Counted from the stretch's first letter, positions 35,030 through 44,161 are shown. The stretch is 64,000 bases of DNA from Myxococcota bacterium (GCA_039030075.1 JBCCEW010000016.1:58955-122954); one strand, 5' to 3'. The notes: a model not told the origin generated them from the letters alone. A program made the numbers and translations.

Positions 35030-35902
35030 TCAGCGCTCGTCTTCGTAGCCGTCGAGACGCGATCGGGCGATCCGGGCCCAGCTGCCTTCGGGGGTAAGCT
35101 TCAGATAGCGACGCCAGTGGGAGCGCGCCGTGCGCGGCAGCTCGAGCTTCTCGTAGATCAGCGCCATCGAGACGTGGACGTCCGGGAAGAGCGGATCGCT
35201 CTCGAGCGCCCGCCGATAGTGGGTGAGCGCGGTCTCGTCGGCCCCCGACTCTTCGCAGAGCGTTCCGAGGTTCAGGTTGCCCTCGACGTGGCGGGGGTCG
35301 AGGGCCAGCGTCTCTTCGAAGTGATCCCTGGCTTCGTCGACGCGCCCGCTGTTGAAGAGCAGCGAGCCCAGGTTGCAGTGGGCGTCGGCGTAGCGCGGGT
35401 CGAGGGCGATGGCGCGGCGGTAGGCGTCGGCCGCCTCGTCCCAGGTGGAGCGCTCGACATCGAGCTCGCAGCCCCGCTCGAACCATTCGCGGGCCGCGAT
35501 CAGCGTCGACTGGGGATCCGGCGCCGACAGGGTCTCGACGGCGCCCTCGGTGCCTTCGCGCACGAAGTCGAGGACGAGCTGGCCGTCGGGCTCCATCCAG
35601 GTGCCCTCGTGGTGCACCAGCAGCCGCGGCGCTTCGCGCCAGGTGCGCAGAGACGGCAGCGGCTCGAGGCCCGGGAAACGCTCGCGCAGGTCGTCGGCTT
35701 CGCGGCGGATGCGCCGCAGGGAGACGCCCCGCGAGAGCAACCCGGCGATGGAACGCGCGCGCACCAGATCGCGAAAATCAAACGACGGCTCATCGCCGGA
35801 TTCCGGAGTCGCGCTCAGGAGCGCGGTGCGTTCCCAGTATTGAACGCGCCGACGCGAGACACCGCACAGTCGAGCGACATCGCTCAGGGTGTAGGCGCTC
35901 AC
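35030..35902 (-). CDS. MerR-type regulator fused to TPR repeats
   Basis: Residues about 1-75 are a MerR-like winged helix (YTLSDVARLCGVSRRRVQYWER; GVSLRRIRREADDL). After a linker, at least three to four TPR units follow (EAADAYRRAIALDPRYADAH; EARDHFEETLALDPRHVEGN). 290 residues from GTG 35902. TACCTT sits 8 bases before the GTG, a leaderless-type layout; a longer frame to 36004 is basic and unlikely. Probably a transcription regulator whose TPR part binds a partner. Convergent with gcvH. Confidence 0.75.
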   Translation of the reverse strand: MSAYTLSDVARLCGVSRRRVQYWERTALLSATPESGDEPSFDFRDLVRARSIAGLLSRGVSLRRIRREADDLRERFPGLEPLPSLRTWREAPRLLVHHEGTWMEPDGQLVLDFVREGTEGAVETLSAPDPQSTLIAAREWFERGCELDVERSTWDEAADAYRRAIALDPRYADAHCNLGSLLFNSGRVDEARDHFEETLALDPRHVEGNLNLGTLCEESGADETALTHYRRALESDPLFPDVHVSMALIYEKLELPRTARSHWRRYLKLTPEGSWARIARSRLDGYEDER

Positions 35903-36178
35903 GGAGCGAAAAGGTACCGCGCGACTTCGCCCGCACAAGGGGACCGCGCGCGAAACCCGTCGCGATCGCGCGTTGTTGCGACGAAGTTTGCACGGAGATG
36001 ACACTCGTCCGTGTCGCTCGCTGGAACCGCGGTCCCGGGACGCGCCTCTGGTTCCAGGACGGGCGTCGCACGCCTACCCGACGCGCGCACCCCGACGCGA
36101 TGCGAGAATCCGTTTCCAGAAACGGCGACAAACCCTCGGAAGATTGACCGTTTTCGCGCCGACCCATACTCTGCCCGC

Positions 36179-37027
36179 ATGTCGTCCCCGCCGCCTTCGC
36201 CCGCGCGCCGACGCCCGCCGGTGCCCCCGGAAGGCCTCGACGTGCGCACCCTCGCGCTGCTGGCTGCGATGTACGCCCTGCTACTCGGGAACTTCGCGCT
36301 CTACTGGACGGCGCCGCTGCCGCTGCTCGTGCACATGGCCGTCTCGGTCGCGGCGATCCACCTGGCGTTCACGATCTGGCACGAAGCGGTGCACGAGAAC
36401 GTCTCGTCGTCGCGCCGGGTGAACGCAGCGGTGGGCGTGCTGGGCATGTTTCCGTACATGACGCCCTACTTCATGCAGCGCTGGATCCACCTGCGGCACC
36501 ACACGCGCATGAACGAGCGCGACGACCCGAACTTCATCTACACAGACGGCCCCTTCGCCACCATCCTGCTGCGCTACCCGCGGGCGCTGGGCTACGCGAA
36601 GGAAGTGCTCGAATCCGATCCGCGCAGCCCGGGCGAGCGGCGCTCGGACCTGGCCAGCGTGGCCGTCGTCGCCGGGATCTTCGTCGTCGGCGCCGTCTTC
36701 GGGGTGGCCCTCGACCTGGTGCTGCTGTGGGCGATCCCCGTCGGCGTCGCGAAGCTGATCATGGACTGGTACATCAACTTCCTGCCCCACGCGGGGCTCC
36801 CGGCCGAGCGGCACGCGGGCACGCGCATCCTCGACATCGGCTGGCTCACACCCCTGGTGCTGCAGCACAACTACCACGCGATCCACCACCTCTGGCCCGG
36901 ACTCCCCTGGCACCGCTATCGCGCGGTCTTCGCCGACCGCCGCGATGAGCTGGCCGCCGACGGCGTCCCGATCGAGAACCGCCTCCTTGGACCCTTCCGC
37001 GACCCCCGCCACGCTGACGCTGGTTGA
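36179..37027 (+). CDS. Membrane fatty-acid-desaturase-family di-iron enzyme
   Basis: Three histidine clusters are seen: HEAVHEN, HLRHHTRMN and HNYHAIHHLWP, as in fatty-acid desaturases and carotene hydroxylases/ketolases. Four predicted helices, 282 residues. TTGACC (36144-36149), 15 bases, CATACT (36165-36170), then 8 bases to the ATG suggests a leaderless promoter. Substrate not predictable; the next gene is a methyltransferase overlapping by about 41 bases. Confidence 0.85.
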   Translation: MSSPPPSPARRRPPVPPEGLDVRTLALLAAMYALLLGNFALYWTAPLPLLVHMAVSVAAIHLAFTIWHEAVHENVSSSRRVNAAVGVLGMFPYMTPYFMQRWIHLRHHTRMNERDDPNFIYTDGPFATILLRYPRALGYAKEVLESDPRSPGERRSDLASVAVVAGIFVVGAVFGVALDLVLLWAIPVGVAKLIMDWYINFLPHAGLPAERHAGTRILDIGWLTPLVLQHNYHAIHHLWPGLPWHRYRAVFADRRDELAADGVPIENRLLGPFRDPRHADAG

Positions 37028-37949
37028 GTCGCGTTGCGCCCTCTGTGGCAGCGACGACGCCGAGACGGTCGCCCGGGGCCATGACTACGAGTACGCGACG
37101 GCCGCGAACGAGTTCTCGTTCGTGCGCTGCCGCGAGTGCGCGCATCTCTACCTGAACCCGCGCCCCTCGGCCGACGACCTCGGCACCATCTATCCGCCCC
37201 ACTACTACGCCTTCGGCAACGAGGGCACGGGCGTCGTGGCGCGGGCGCGACGCACCTGGGAGGGCGGGAAGGTGCGCCTCTACCGCGAATGCGTGGGTAC
37301 CGGCACCAAGCGCATCCTCGACGTCGGCTGCGGCAGCGGGCGCTTCCTCGGTTTGCTGCGCGACTTCGGTGACCCGGCATGGGAGCTCGAGGGGCTCGAC
37401 ATCGACGCCGAGGCCGCCGCCGACTGCCAGGCCGCCGGCTTCGAAGCCAACGTGGGACGCATCGAGAGCTTCGAGAGCGAGCGGCGCTACGACGGCATCC
37501 TGATGCTCCAGCTGATCGAGCACGTGGAAGACCCGGCAGCCGTGGCGCGCCAGGTGTTCCGGCTGCTGGCACCGGGCGGCGTCTTCGTCGTGGAAACCCC
37601 GAACCCGGCGGGCCTCGATCACCGCCTCTTCCAGGGCCAGACCTGGGGGCACTACCACTTCCCGCGCCACTGGCACCTGTTCACCGACGCCTCCCTGCGC
37701 GGGATGCTCGAAGGCGAGGGCTTCGAGATCGAGCGGCACGAGAGCCTGATCAGCCCGGCGTCGTGGATCATCTCGATGCACAACGGCGTCGTCGCGCGCG
37801 GTGGCCCCGACTGGCTGGTGCGGCTGCTCGACTTCCGCAACCCGCTGCTGCTCTCGGTGTTCGTGCTGGCCGACTGGCTGCGCGCGAAGACCGGCGGTGC
37901 CACCTCGAACCAGCGCGTGATCGCGCGGAAGCCCGCGGCCGCGGGCTAG
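36987..37949 (+). CDS. Class I SAM methyltransferase with N-terminal zinc ribbon
   Basis: The N-terminal Cys pairs CALCGS and CRECAHLYLNPRP form a zinc ribbon, followed by a methyltransferase core with ILDVGCGSGRFLGLL and MLQLIEHVEDPAAV. Such two-part proteins occur in polysaccharide and O-antigen clusters, and a glycosyltransferase follows here. 320 residues from TTG 36987; ATG 36945 is an alternative. Both starts lie inside the upstream gene. Confidence 0.82.
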   Translation: MDPSATPATLTLVESRCALCGSDDAETVARGHDYEYATAANEFSFVRCRECAHLYLNPRPSADDLGTIYPPHYYAFGNEGTGVVARARRTWEGGKVRLYRECVGTGTKRILDVGCGSGRFLGLLRDFGDPAWELEGLDIDAEAAADCQAAGFEANVGRIESFESERRYDGILMLQLIEHVEDPAAVARQVFRLLAPGGVFVVETPNPAGLDHRLFQGQTWGHYHFPRHWHLFTDASLRGMLEGEGFEIERHESLISPASWIISMHNGVVARGGPDWLVRLLDFRNPLLLSVFVLADWLRAKTGGATSNQRVIARKPAAAG

Positions 37950-37958
37950 AGCGGCGCG

Positions 37959-39722
37959 CTAGGGCCCGTCGTTGCTCGGCTCGGGCACGCGCTCCCAGAT
38001 CACGAAGCGTTCCCGGTCGTTCTCGGCCAGCACCGTCTCGTAGCGGTGCACGAGCCCACCCGGCGTGTAGGGCGACAGCGCGGGGATGTTGTTCGTCGAC
38101 TGGGTCTTCACCTCGAAGGCCCTCGGCGCATAGCGCGCGCGACGAAAGAGCGTCTCGAGGCTGTCGTACTGCTGCTGCCAGGGGCGCGGGACGATCACGT
38201 CGGGCTGGAGTTTGAGATCAGCCTCGAGGTTGGCGCCGTAGTAGCCGACGATCACGTGGGCACCGAGGTAGTACATGAGCACGGGCTCGGCGTAGTTGGT
38301 GGCCACGACGAGCTCTTCCGGCCGGTCGTAGCGCTCGAGCAGGTACGGCACGGCGTAGTCGAGGGGCCCCTTGTAGGGCGTGCGCATCTCCGTCAGGCGC
38401 CCACCGAGCTCGGGTGCGCGCACCGCGAGGGAGGCCACGACGGCGATGGCCGCGGCCGCCGCCAGCCCGCGCCGCCAGCCCACGGACACCCCGCCCTCGG
38501 CCGCGAGCACCCGCCACAGCAGCCGCGCGTCGACCAGCACGAGCAGGGTCACGAGCGGCCCCATCGTGAGGAAGTAGCGCTCGAAGAGGAACGGGCTGCG
38601 CGTGACGATCGCGGCATACGCGAAAAGCAGAACGACCAGGAACGCCGACAAGCCGCGCAGGGCTTCGAGGCCGGCGGGCCAGCGGCGATCGGGGCGTGTC
38701 CAGAGCGCGATCCCCAGGAGCGCCTTCAGCCCGAGCACCAGGGCCCCGAACTCGAAGCGCAGCATGCTGTGGGCCACGAACTCGAGGTTGCGCGCGTAGA
38801 CGGCCAACGAGCTGTCGAACTGGTCGAACCAGCGACTTGCCTGGAACACGAAGTCGAAGAACAGGAGCAGCGGCAGCACCGCGGCGGTGGCCGCGAAGAC
38901 CGGGGCGTTCTCCCAGAGGGTGAAGCGCACCGCCTGCCAGAAGCGTCCGACGATCCCTGCGCCCTCGCCTTCCGCTGTCTGCACCTGACGCCAGCCGCGG
39001 AAGAACAGGAACAGACTCGCCGCCGCGCACCACACCCCGAAGGCGGGGTAGAAGGTGTTGAAGAGCAGGAACAGCGACGTGAAGGTGAGGAAGGCATAGC
39101 GGCCATAAGAGAGGCGCGCGAAGAAGTGCCGGTAGGCGAACGCGTAGAGCAGCGCGCCGTAGAGCAGGATCACGATCGGGTAGTAGCGGGCCTCGCGCAG
39201 GTGGAGGATCAGCGAGATCGACACGCTGAGCATGGCCAGATAGGCGAGCGCCGACAGCTGCCGAGCGCCCGGCCGGCCGCGCAACCCGGGCAGGATCGCG
39301 ACGAAGAGCAGCGCCAGCCCGAACACCCCGGTGACGGTGTAGGGGAAGCGCAGCCAGAACGTCTTGTCGTGGACGTCGGTGGCGCCTTCGGCCAGGGCCA
39401 CTCCGATGGCGCCGAGGTAGTAATTCATCCACGGGGCGCCGGTGTAGGCGTCGGTGCGCTCGTCGACCCCGAGCTCGAGCTTTTCCTTCAGGCCGTAGAG
39501 CACGTTGGGGCCGTCGTGAACCTTCGGAAAGCCGTAGCGGAGGATGCTGCGGCCGAAGATCACCGAGTCGCCCTCGTCCTCCCAGAGCAGCGGGTAGGAG
39601 AGGTGCACGAAGAGCATGGCGCCAAAGACGAAGGCCGCTGCGGCCAACAGCCCGGCCAGCACCGGGCGCGGTACGATTCGAGACGTGGGGGTGGAACTCG
39701 CAGCCGGCGCTTCACGGGGCAC
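37959..39722 (-). CDS. GT-C membrane glycosyltransferase-like protein
   Basis: 587 residues with about 11-12 helices and an early WEDEGD motif in the first periplasmic loop, matching the catalytic acidic pair of ArnT/PMT-like GT-C enzymes that use polyprenyl-phosphate sugars. A soluble C-terminal domain of about 150 residues follows. TAAGAT sits 6 bases before GTG 39722. Flanked by two methyltransferases, suggesting a small cell-envelope glycan locus. Confidence 0.75.
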   Translation of the reverse strand: MPREAPAASSTPTSRIVPRPVLAGLLAAAAFVFGAMLFVHLSYPLLWEDEGDSVIFGRSILRYGFPKVHDGPNVLYGLKEKLELGVDERTDAYTGAPWMNYYLGAIGVALAEGATDVHDKTFWLRFPYTVTGVFGLALLFVAILPGLRGRPGARQLSALAYLAMLSVSISLILHLREARYYPIVILLYGALLYAFAYRHFFARLSYGRYAFLTFTSLFLLFNTFYPAFGVWCAAASLFLFFRGWRQVQTAEGEGAGIVGRFWQAVRFTLWENAPVFAATAAVLPLLLFFDFVFQASRWFDQFDSSLAVYARNLEFVAHSMLRFEFGALVLGLKALLGIALWTRPDRRWPAGLEALRGLSAFLVVLLFAYAAIVTRSPFLFERYFLTMGPLVTLLVLVDARLLWRVLAAEGGVSVGWRRGLAAAAAIAVVASLAVRAPELGGRLTEMRTPYKGPLDYAVPYLLERYDRPEELVVATNYAEPVLMYYLGAHVIVGYYGANLEADLKLQPDVIVPRPWQQQYDSLETLFRRARYAPRAFEVKTQSTNNIPALSPYTPGGLVHRYETVLAENDRERFVIWERVPEPSNDGP

Positions 39723-39839
39723 CGCCGCATCTTAGGGCACGGCACCGCCGCGCGGATCGCAGGGGCGGCGGCTTTGCCCTACGCTGCGCCGCCGTGAGCG
39801 CCCTGCGACCTGCCCAGGGCCCGAGCGGCGGCTGACACC

Positions 39840-40826
39840 ATGCCTGCCCCCGGTCTCGGCGCCCCCTCCGACGCCTCCCCCGACGACGCCGATGCCCGCT
39901 GCCCCCAGTGCGGCTCCGACGCGCGACACCTCCGCTACCGGATTACCGACTTCCGTGTCTACGACTGCGCGAGCTGCGGCGTCGTATACCTGTGGCCCCA
40001 GATCGACGACGACACGGTGCGCGAGCTCTTCCAGACCCTCTACACCGAGGGCGAAGGCTCGGTGCCCGAGCTGAAGACCTACTACGACTTCACCTACCAC
40101 GACCGGCCCGACAACCCGCTCGTGGACCAGTATGAGCGCTGGCTCGATTCGATCGAACGCGAGCGGCAACCGGGGAAGCTCCTCGACATCGGCTGCGGCA
40201 CCGGCCTGTTCCTGGCGGTGGCGCGGCGCCGCGGCTGGGAGCCCTACGGCGTGGACGACTGCGTCGAGGCGACGAGTCACGCACGCGACCACTTCGGACT
40301 GGATGTCTGGAACGGCCAGTTCACCGAGTTCGCGGCCCGCGAGGGGCTGCGCTTCGACGCGGTCACGATGTGGGACGTGATCGAACACGCGCGCGACCCG
40401 GTGGGGCTGCTGCGCGCCGCGCGATCGGTGCTCGAACCCGCTGGTGTAGTGGCGGTCTCCACGCCGAACCAACGCAACCTGATGGACGACGTGGCGGGGC
40501 TGCTCTACCGCGCGACCGGCGGGCGCCTGACCGGCCCACTCGAGAAGTTCTACATCGAGCAGCACTTCCTCTACTACGGCCCCGACACGCTGCGCGACGC
40601 CTTCGACCGCGCCGCGCTCGACACCCTGACGCTCCACCGCGAAGAGACCGACCTGCGCCGACTCTCCCTCGCCTGGCCCGTCCGCGCGGGCCTCGAAGCG
40701 CTCTTCTTCACGGCGCGCCGGCTGGGCCTCGAGAACCGGCTCTTCGCGCTGGCGCGGTTGCCGGACGCGGCCCCTGCCGGCGGGGCGCCGGTCGGAACCG
40801 CGCCCACGGGCCCAACGCGCGCGTAA
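39840..40826 (+). CDS. Class I SAM methyltransferase with N-terminal zinc ribbon
   Basis: Same architecture as the protein at 36987-37949: CPQCGS and CASCGVVYLWP, then LLDIGCGTGLFLAVARRRG and MWDVIEHARDP. 328 residues, with an Ala/Pro/Gly-rich C-terminal tail. The two are probably paralogues flanking the GT-C gene. Last gene before the cassette array. Confidence 0.83.
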   Translation: MPAPGLGAPSDASPDDADARCPQCGSDARHLRYRITDFRVYDCASCGVVYLWPQIDDDTVRELFQTLYTEGEGSVPELKTYYDFTYHDRPDNPLVDQYERWLDSIERERQPGKLLDIGCGTGLFLAVARRRGWEPYGVDDCVEATSHARDHFGLDVWNGQFTEFAAREGLRFDAVTMWDVIEHARDPVGLLRAARSVLEPAGVVAVSTPNQRNLMDDVAGLLYRATGGRLTGPLEKFYIEQHFLYYGPDTLRDAFDRAALDTLTLHREETDLRRLSLAWPVRAGLEALFFTARRLGLENRLFALARLPDAAPAGGAPVGTAPTGPTRA

Positions 40827-40954
40827 CCGCAGCCAACGCGCATCCTCGCGCGCTTTCTTCGCAAAGCACGCGGCCGCGCGAAACGAACCCGAGCGTCCTC
40901 GGAGGCTTGTGCCCACCTCGAAGCGCCCCAAGCGGCGTACCGCCGCGCCGCCCC

Positions 40955-40987
40955 CACCCTGTGGTGTACCTTCGGTGCGGGTTAATG
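40955..40987 (+). other. Left boundary of cassette array, possible attC remnant
   Basis: TGGTGTACCT, then TCGGTGCGG and GTTAATG (40981-40987) resemble the internal box and GTTRRRY end of the attC sites further right, but no matching left half is present upstream. Could be a truncated attC or a degenerate attI-like end. Confidence 0.25.
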
Positions 40988-41014
40988 AGTGGTCAGGCAG
41001 CACGGGTTCCTGGA

Positions 41015-41533
41015 ATGCGTTCCCAGCGTCTAGCAGTCTGTACTGTTCTTGCGGTTCTCATCATGCTGCTGTTCATCCCTGCCGTCATCGCGGTAGCCTC
41101 GTCCTACAACGAGCGCAACGAGATCCAGTACGACGAGGACCTCGACTACCGTCGGATCCTCTCAAACGTTCCCCAGCTCGCTATCAGCGACTACTCAAAT
41201 GCACTGCAGGGCGGGTTCGGCAGCCCCTGGGTAACCATACATACCGCCCTGCTATTCCCCCTCTGCTGGGTCAGCACGCTCGCCCTCTTCGCGTTCTCGT
41301 CGAGAATCCCGCCATCGCTACTCGTGGCCGTACTAGCGGCTCAGTGCATGCTCTTCCTTCTCGCTGGAGGCCTGCTTGGCCTCATCACGCTGCCTTGGAG
41401 CATCGTCGACACCCGCCCTCATGATGGCGAGTGGCTTGGCGAGCATAGGCCCGTCTTTCACGTGCTCGGCCTCTGGGGACTATTTTGCGGTTTCGCGGCC
41501 CGCATGTTTCGCACTGGCGCGCGTGCTGCCTAA
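41015..41533 (+). CDS. Cassette 1: unknown membrane protein
   Basis: 172 residues. An N-terminal signal anchor (MRSQRLAVCTVLAVLIMLLF), an extracytoplasmic stretch, then three helices (about residues 80-165). No known family recognised. ATG 40985 in the same frame is an alternative start. The TAA stop lies inside the left end of attC1, as is usual for cassette genes. Confidence 0.65.
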   Translation: MRSQRLAVCTVLAVLIMLLFIPAVIAVASSYNERNEIQYDEDLDYRRILSNVPQLAISDYSNALQGGFGSPWVTIHTALLFPLCWVSTLALFAFSSRIPPSLLVAVLAAQCMLFLLAGGLLGLITLPWSIVDTRPHDGEWLGEHRPVFHVLGLWGLFCGFAARMFRTGARAA

Positions 41534-41656
41534 CACGGCGTTGCAGCTGCCACCCAGCAGCGAGATCCAAATCCCGGGTAGACTGTGGCCTCAAACCAAG
41601 GCGACTTAGCACTCCCGGCAGCAGCTGGGCGCAGCTGAACGCCTGATCCGTTAGGC
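41528..41656 (+). repeat. attC1 recombination site
   Basis: 129 bp. Left end GCCTAAC (41528-41534) is the exact reverse complement of right end GTTAGGC (41650-41656). Inner arms GGCGTTGCAGCTG and CAGCTGAACGCC pair with one extra base on the left arm. Central part belongs to subtype A, shared with attC4 (CACCCAGCAGCGAG, ATCCCGGGTA). Confidence 0.9.
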
Positions 41657-41662
41657 AGCCGC

Positions 41663-42301
41663 ATGTTGCGCGCTCTGGTCATCGGAATCGCCGCCTTGCT
41701 CCTGAGTGGATGCCCTTTTGCCGGCACCACCCAACTCGATCTCCGGCCTTCCACATCACCTCTACCTGAGCCCGAGCCGATCAACAGGCCGGGCGATCTT
41801 GTCCTTGAGAACACCGGTTTCGTGTTCCCAGAGAGGTATGGCGACTTCATCCGCGTGGCCGCGCTTCGTTTCGACACCGCGGGCCTCGATCTGAGTGTCG
41901 GGTACAACTATCGAACCGCAGGTTGTCTCATCGCGGCAACCGTCTTCGTCTACCCGACACCCCGAATGCAGTTCGTGGGTGCGAGCAGCGAGGTGATCGA
42001 GTCAGTTCAGGCGCGCTGGATCTCAGAAGAGTTCACCGCACGTGTCGCGGAAATCAGGGCCCACCACCCGGATATCACCTCGGAACTGACCTATGAGGCC
42101 CATCTACCCTATCGAGGAACTGCGCTCACAGGCCCTGGGTTCTTCTTCGAGGCCCGGACGAACCGTTCGGAAATGAGCCTCTTCGTTCATGACGCTCGAT
42201 GGTTCATCAAGCCTCGGTTCACGTACCCGGCTTCTTGTCGCGAGCAGGCGAGAGGCCTCATCGATTCGTTCCTGAGGAAACTCCCTTGGGCGGCTGCTTA
42301 A
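41663..42301 (+). CDS. Cassette 2: unknown lipoprotein
   Basis: 212 residues. A signal peptide with lipobox LLLSGC at residues 13-18 predicts a lipid-anchored protein. The body is not recognised; it has Cys residues at about 93 and 196. ATG 7 bases after the attC1 end; stop inside attC2. Confidence 0.7.
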   Translation: MLRALVIGIAALLLSGCPFAGTTQLDLRPSTSPLPEPEPINRPGDLVLENTGFVFPERYGDFIRVAALRFDTAGLDLSVGYNYRTAGCLIAATVFVYPTPRMQFVGASSEVIESVQARWISEEFTARVAEIRAHHPDITSELTYEAHLPYRGTALTGPGFFFEARTNRSEMSLFVHDARWFIKPRFTYPASCREQARGLIDSFLRKLPWAAA

Positions 42302-42420
42302 CAAGGCGTTGCAGCTGACCGGGGAACCACGCGGTTCAAATTGGCCCTGGCATACTGGGGTGGTGCGCTCAGTCCATGGCGGCAAGTAGCCCCGGTAGCT
42401 GAACGCCTGATCCGTAAGGT
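42296..42420 (+). repeat. attC2 recombination site
   Basis: 125 bp. Left end GCTTAAC, right end GTAAGGT (one mismatch to GTTRRRY). Arms GGCGTTGCAGCTG and TAGCTGAACGCC. Subtype B centre with CTGGCATACTG then GTGCGCTCAG. Confidence 0.87.
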
Positions 42421-42429
42421 GGCCTTGTC

Positions 42430-42768
42430 TTGGCGAAGTTCGTCATGCGAGACGCTACGCGCCATGAACAGCTAGTGAGCGCATACGAGGGACTCGTCGC
42501 GTCGCTCGACGACGGCTACGACATGAGCGTCTACGAGTACACCAACGACCTGTCTTGCCGAGACTTTCTGGAGGAAGCACGGGAAGAACCGGGTGTGCGC
42601 GAGCTGTGGTCCAGAGTGGTCGCAGCGGACGAAAGGCTTCGGGCACTTCTGCTACCTACCCTCAAGTGTATCCACGGTCGTTGTCCCAAAGAATGGTTTT
42701 GGTACTGGGGCTACCCACCGAACAGCCCTGAGCTTGAGAACGACCTCCGTTCGCAGGGCGCTATCTAG
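42430..42768 (+). CDS. Cassette 3: unknown small acidic protein
   Basis: 112 residues, soluble, no signal peptide. Ends in an aromatic motif WFWYWGYPPNSPELENDL. Not assigned to a family. TTG 42430 is the chosen start, 10 bases after attC2; ATG 42445 is possible. About 97 non-coding bases follow before attC3. Confidence 0.6.
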   Translation: MAKFVMRDATRHEQLVSAYEGLVASLDDGYDMSVYEYTNDLSCRDFLEEAREEPGVRELWSRVVAADERLRALLLPTLKCIHGRCPKEWFWYWGYPPNSPELENDLRSQGAI

Positions 42769-42865
42769 CAGGGCCTGCTGCTTGCGCGGCACTTCCTGGC
42801 CGTTGATTCCGGTGCTCACGGACCTTGCCCCGGCTCTCCCGGTGCGCACATCCTGCCGAAACCCC

Positions 42866-43003
42866 ATCTAACGAGGCGTTTGAGCGGACCTCCCTCACGC
42901 GGCCGTTCAACCGAGCCACCCAGCCCCTTTGGTACAGTCGCTCAGAGCTTGGTGAAGGGTTGCCCCCAAGGCGGGAGGCAGCCCAATGCCGAAGTCGTTA
43001 GGC
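42866..43003 (+). repeat. attC3 recombination site (divergent)
   Basis: 138 bp. Left end ATCTAAC fits RYYYAAC and right end GTTAGGC fits GTTRRRY. The inner arms GGCGTTTGAGC and GCCCAATGCC are diverged from the other sites, so this cassette probably came from a different source. Confidence 0.75.
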
Positions 43004-43010
43004 CGCGTGA

Positions 43011-43547
43011 ATGCAGTTCGAGATGCATCTGGAGCCTGCCGACATCACAGCAGGGCAGCTGTTCTTGCGGCGGTCGTTGGATCAGACGCCCGTATGGTGG
43101 TACGTCCTTGGTTGTGTCGGCCTGGGTACTCTATTCGTGTTCGGTCGACGCGCGCTTGAGTTCGACTTCCACTACCTGAGTGCCGGATTGACGGTTGGGC
43201 TTGTGGGCCTCCTCTGGCTGGCATTCTCCATTCGAGCGCGCCGGGTCTTGGTTCCATCGGAGCGGGGCGTTGTCCTCGGACCACACCAAGTGACCACAGA
43301 TGACCAAGGGATTCGCTTCGCTTCCCGGCACGCCGATGTCCTCTATCGCTGGCCCACGGTGAGGGGCTGGTCGGCTCAGGGCGAGCGAATCTTCATTAGC
43401 GTCGACCGGTTGGCGGTCCTGGTGATTCCGGCCCGTTGCTTCGAGTCAGGCGATCAGAAATCTGACTTCCTCTGCGAGCTGCAGAGACACGCGGCCCAAC
43501 AAGGCGGTGTAGCTGACACCCAGCAGCGAGGTCCAAATCCCGGGTAA
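43011..43547 (+). CDS. Cassette 4: YcxB-like membrane protein
   Basis: 178 residues. Two helices (WWYVLGCVGLGTLFVF and AGLTVGLVGLLWLAF) followed by a domain reading VVLGPHQVTTDDQGIRF, YRWPTVRGWS, and VIPARCF, the pattern of the YcxB-like C-terminal family. The stop is 54 bases inside attC4, so the last residues are encoded by the recombination site. Confidence 0.65.
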   Translation: MQFEMHLEPADITAGQLFLRRSLDQTPVWWYVLGCVGLGTLFVFGRRALEFDFHYLSAGLTVGLVGLLWLAFSIRARRVLVPSERGVVLGPHQVTTDDQGIRFASRHADVLYRWPTVRGWSAQGERIFISVDRLAVLVIPARCFESGDQKSDFLCELQRHAAQQGGVADTQQRGPNPG

Positions 43548-43622
43548 ACTGCGGCGTCAAGCCAAGGCAGCTCAGCACACCCGGCGTCCGCCGGGTGCAG
43601 CTAAGCGCCTGATCCGCTAGGT
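43494..43622 (+). repeat. attC4 recombination site
   Basis: 129 bp, subtype A, closely similar to attC1. Left end GCCCAAC; right end GCTAGGT (second base differs from GTTRRRY). Arms GGCGGTGTAGCTG and CAGCTAAGCGCC show compensating changes, with the extra base kept, which supports selection for folding. Confidence 0.85.
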
Positions 43623-44013
43623 GGCAGGATTGGTAGGGACCCTGTTCGGCATTGCCATTGCTCTCGCCTCGGTCCATGCGAGCACCTTGGACGTCCGGCC
43701 CGCCGGGTTCCCGCAGGAAGCCTGGCTCGAGGCACTCGAGACCCTTCCCCAAGAGCACGTTGTTCTTGTTTCGGCAGCCAAGGCCTTCCCCATCCCACCT
43801 GGCGGTTGCCCATTGCATCCACCTGAGGGCGCCCCAGATGATCTGGATGCGCTCCTAGCGGCGATTTCTCCGCCAAGATGTGGCCTTGTTGTCGCTGTGG
43901 ATCTCGATCCACACCCGGTCTGCGTCAGCCTTCTCTACTACCAGCTGGTCCCCTCCGAGCGAGGCTGGGCAATCGCTTCGCAAACTCGAGGCAACCAGTG
44001 CGGCTGCGCATAG
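43621..44013 (+). CDS. Cassette 5: unknown secreted protein
   Basis: 130 residues. A signal peptide (to about VHAS) precedes a Pro- and Cys-containing body with Cys near residues 63, 86, 102, 127 and 129. GTG start overlaps the last two bases of attC4. No family recognised. Confidence 0.6.
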   Translation: MAGLVGTLFGIAIALASVHASTLDVRPAGFPQEAWLEALETLPQEHVVLVSAAKAFPIPPGGCPLHPPEGAPDDLDALLAAISPPRCGLVVAVDLDPHPVCVSLLYYQLVPSERGWAIASQTRGNQCGCA

Positions 44014-44025
44014 AACGCGCCTGCT

Positions 44026-44152
44026 ACCCAATGAGGCGTTGCAGCTGGCCGGGGAGCTGCGCGCTCCATCCTCGGCTTCTGGCATACTCGAGGGGTGCGC
44101 TCAGCCCATGGCGGCAAGTCGCCCCGGCAGCTGATCGCCTGATCCGTTAGGC
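44026..44152 (+). repeat. attC5 recombination site
   Basis: 127 bp, subtype B. Left end ACCCAAT (last base off consensus), right end GTTAGGC. Arms GGCGTTGCAGCTG and CAGCTGATCGCC. Centre TGGCATACT, six bases, GTGCGCTCAG. Confidence 0.87.
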
Positions 44153-44161
44153 GGCGAATAC

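Noticed and set aside
40955..40987. An attI site at the left edge of the array
   Set aside because: No integrase nearby and no array of integrase binding sites; GTTAATG alone is too weak.
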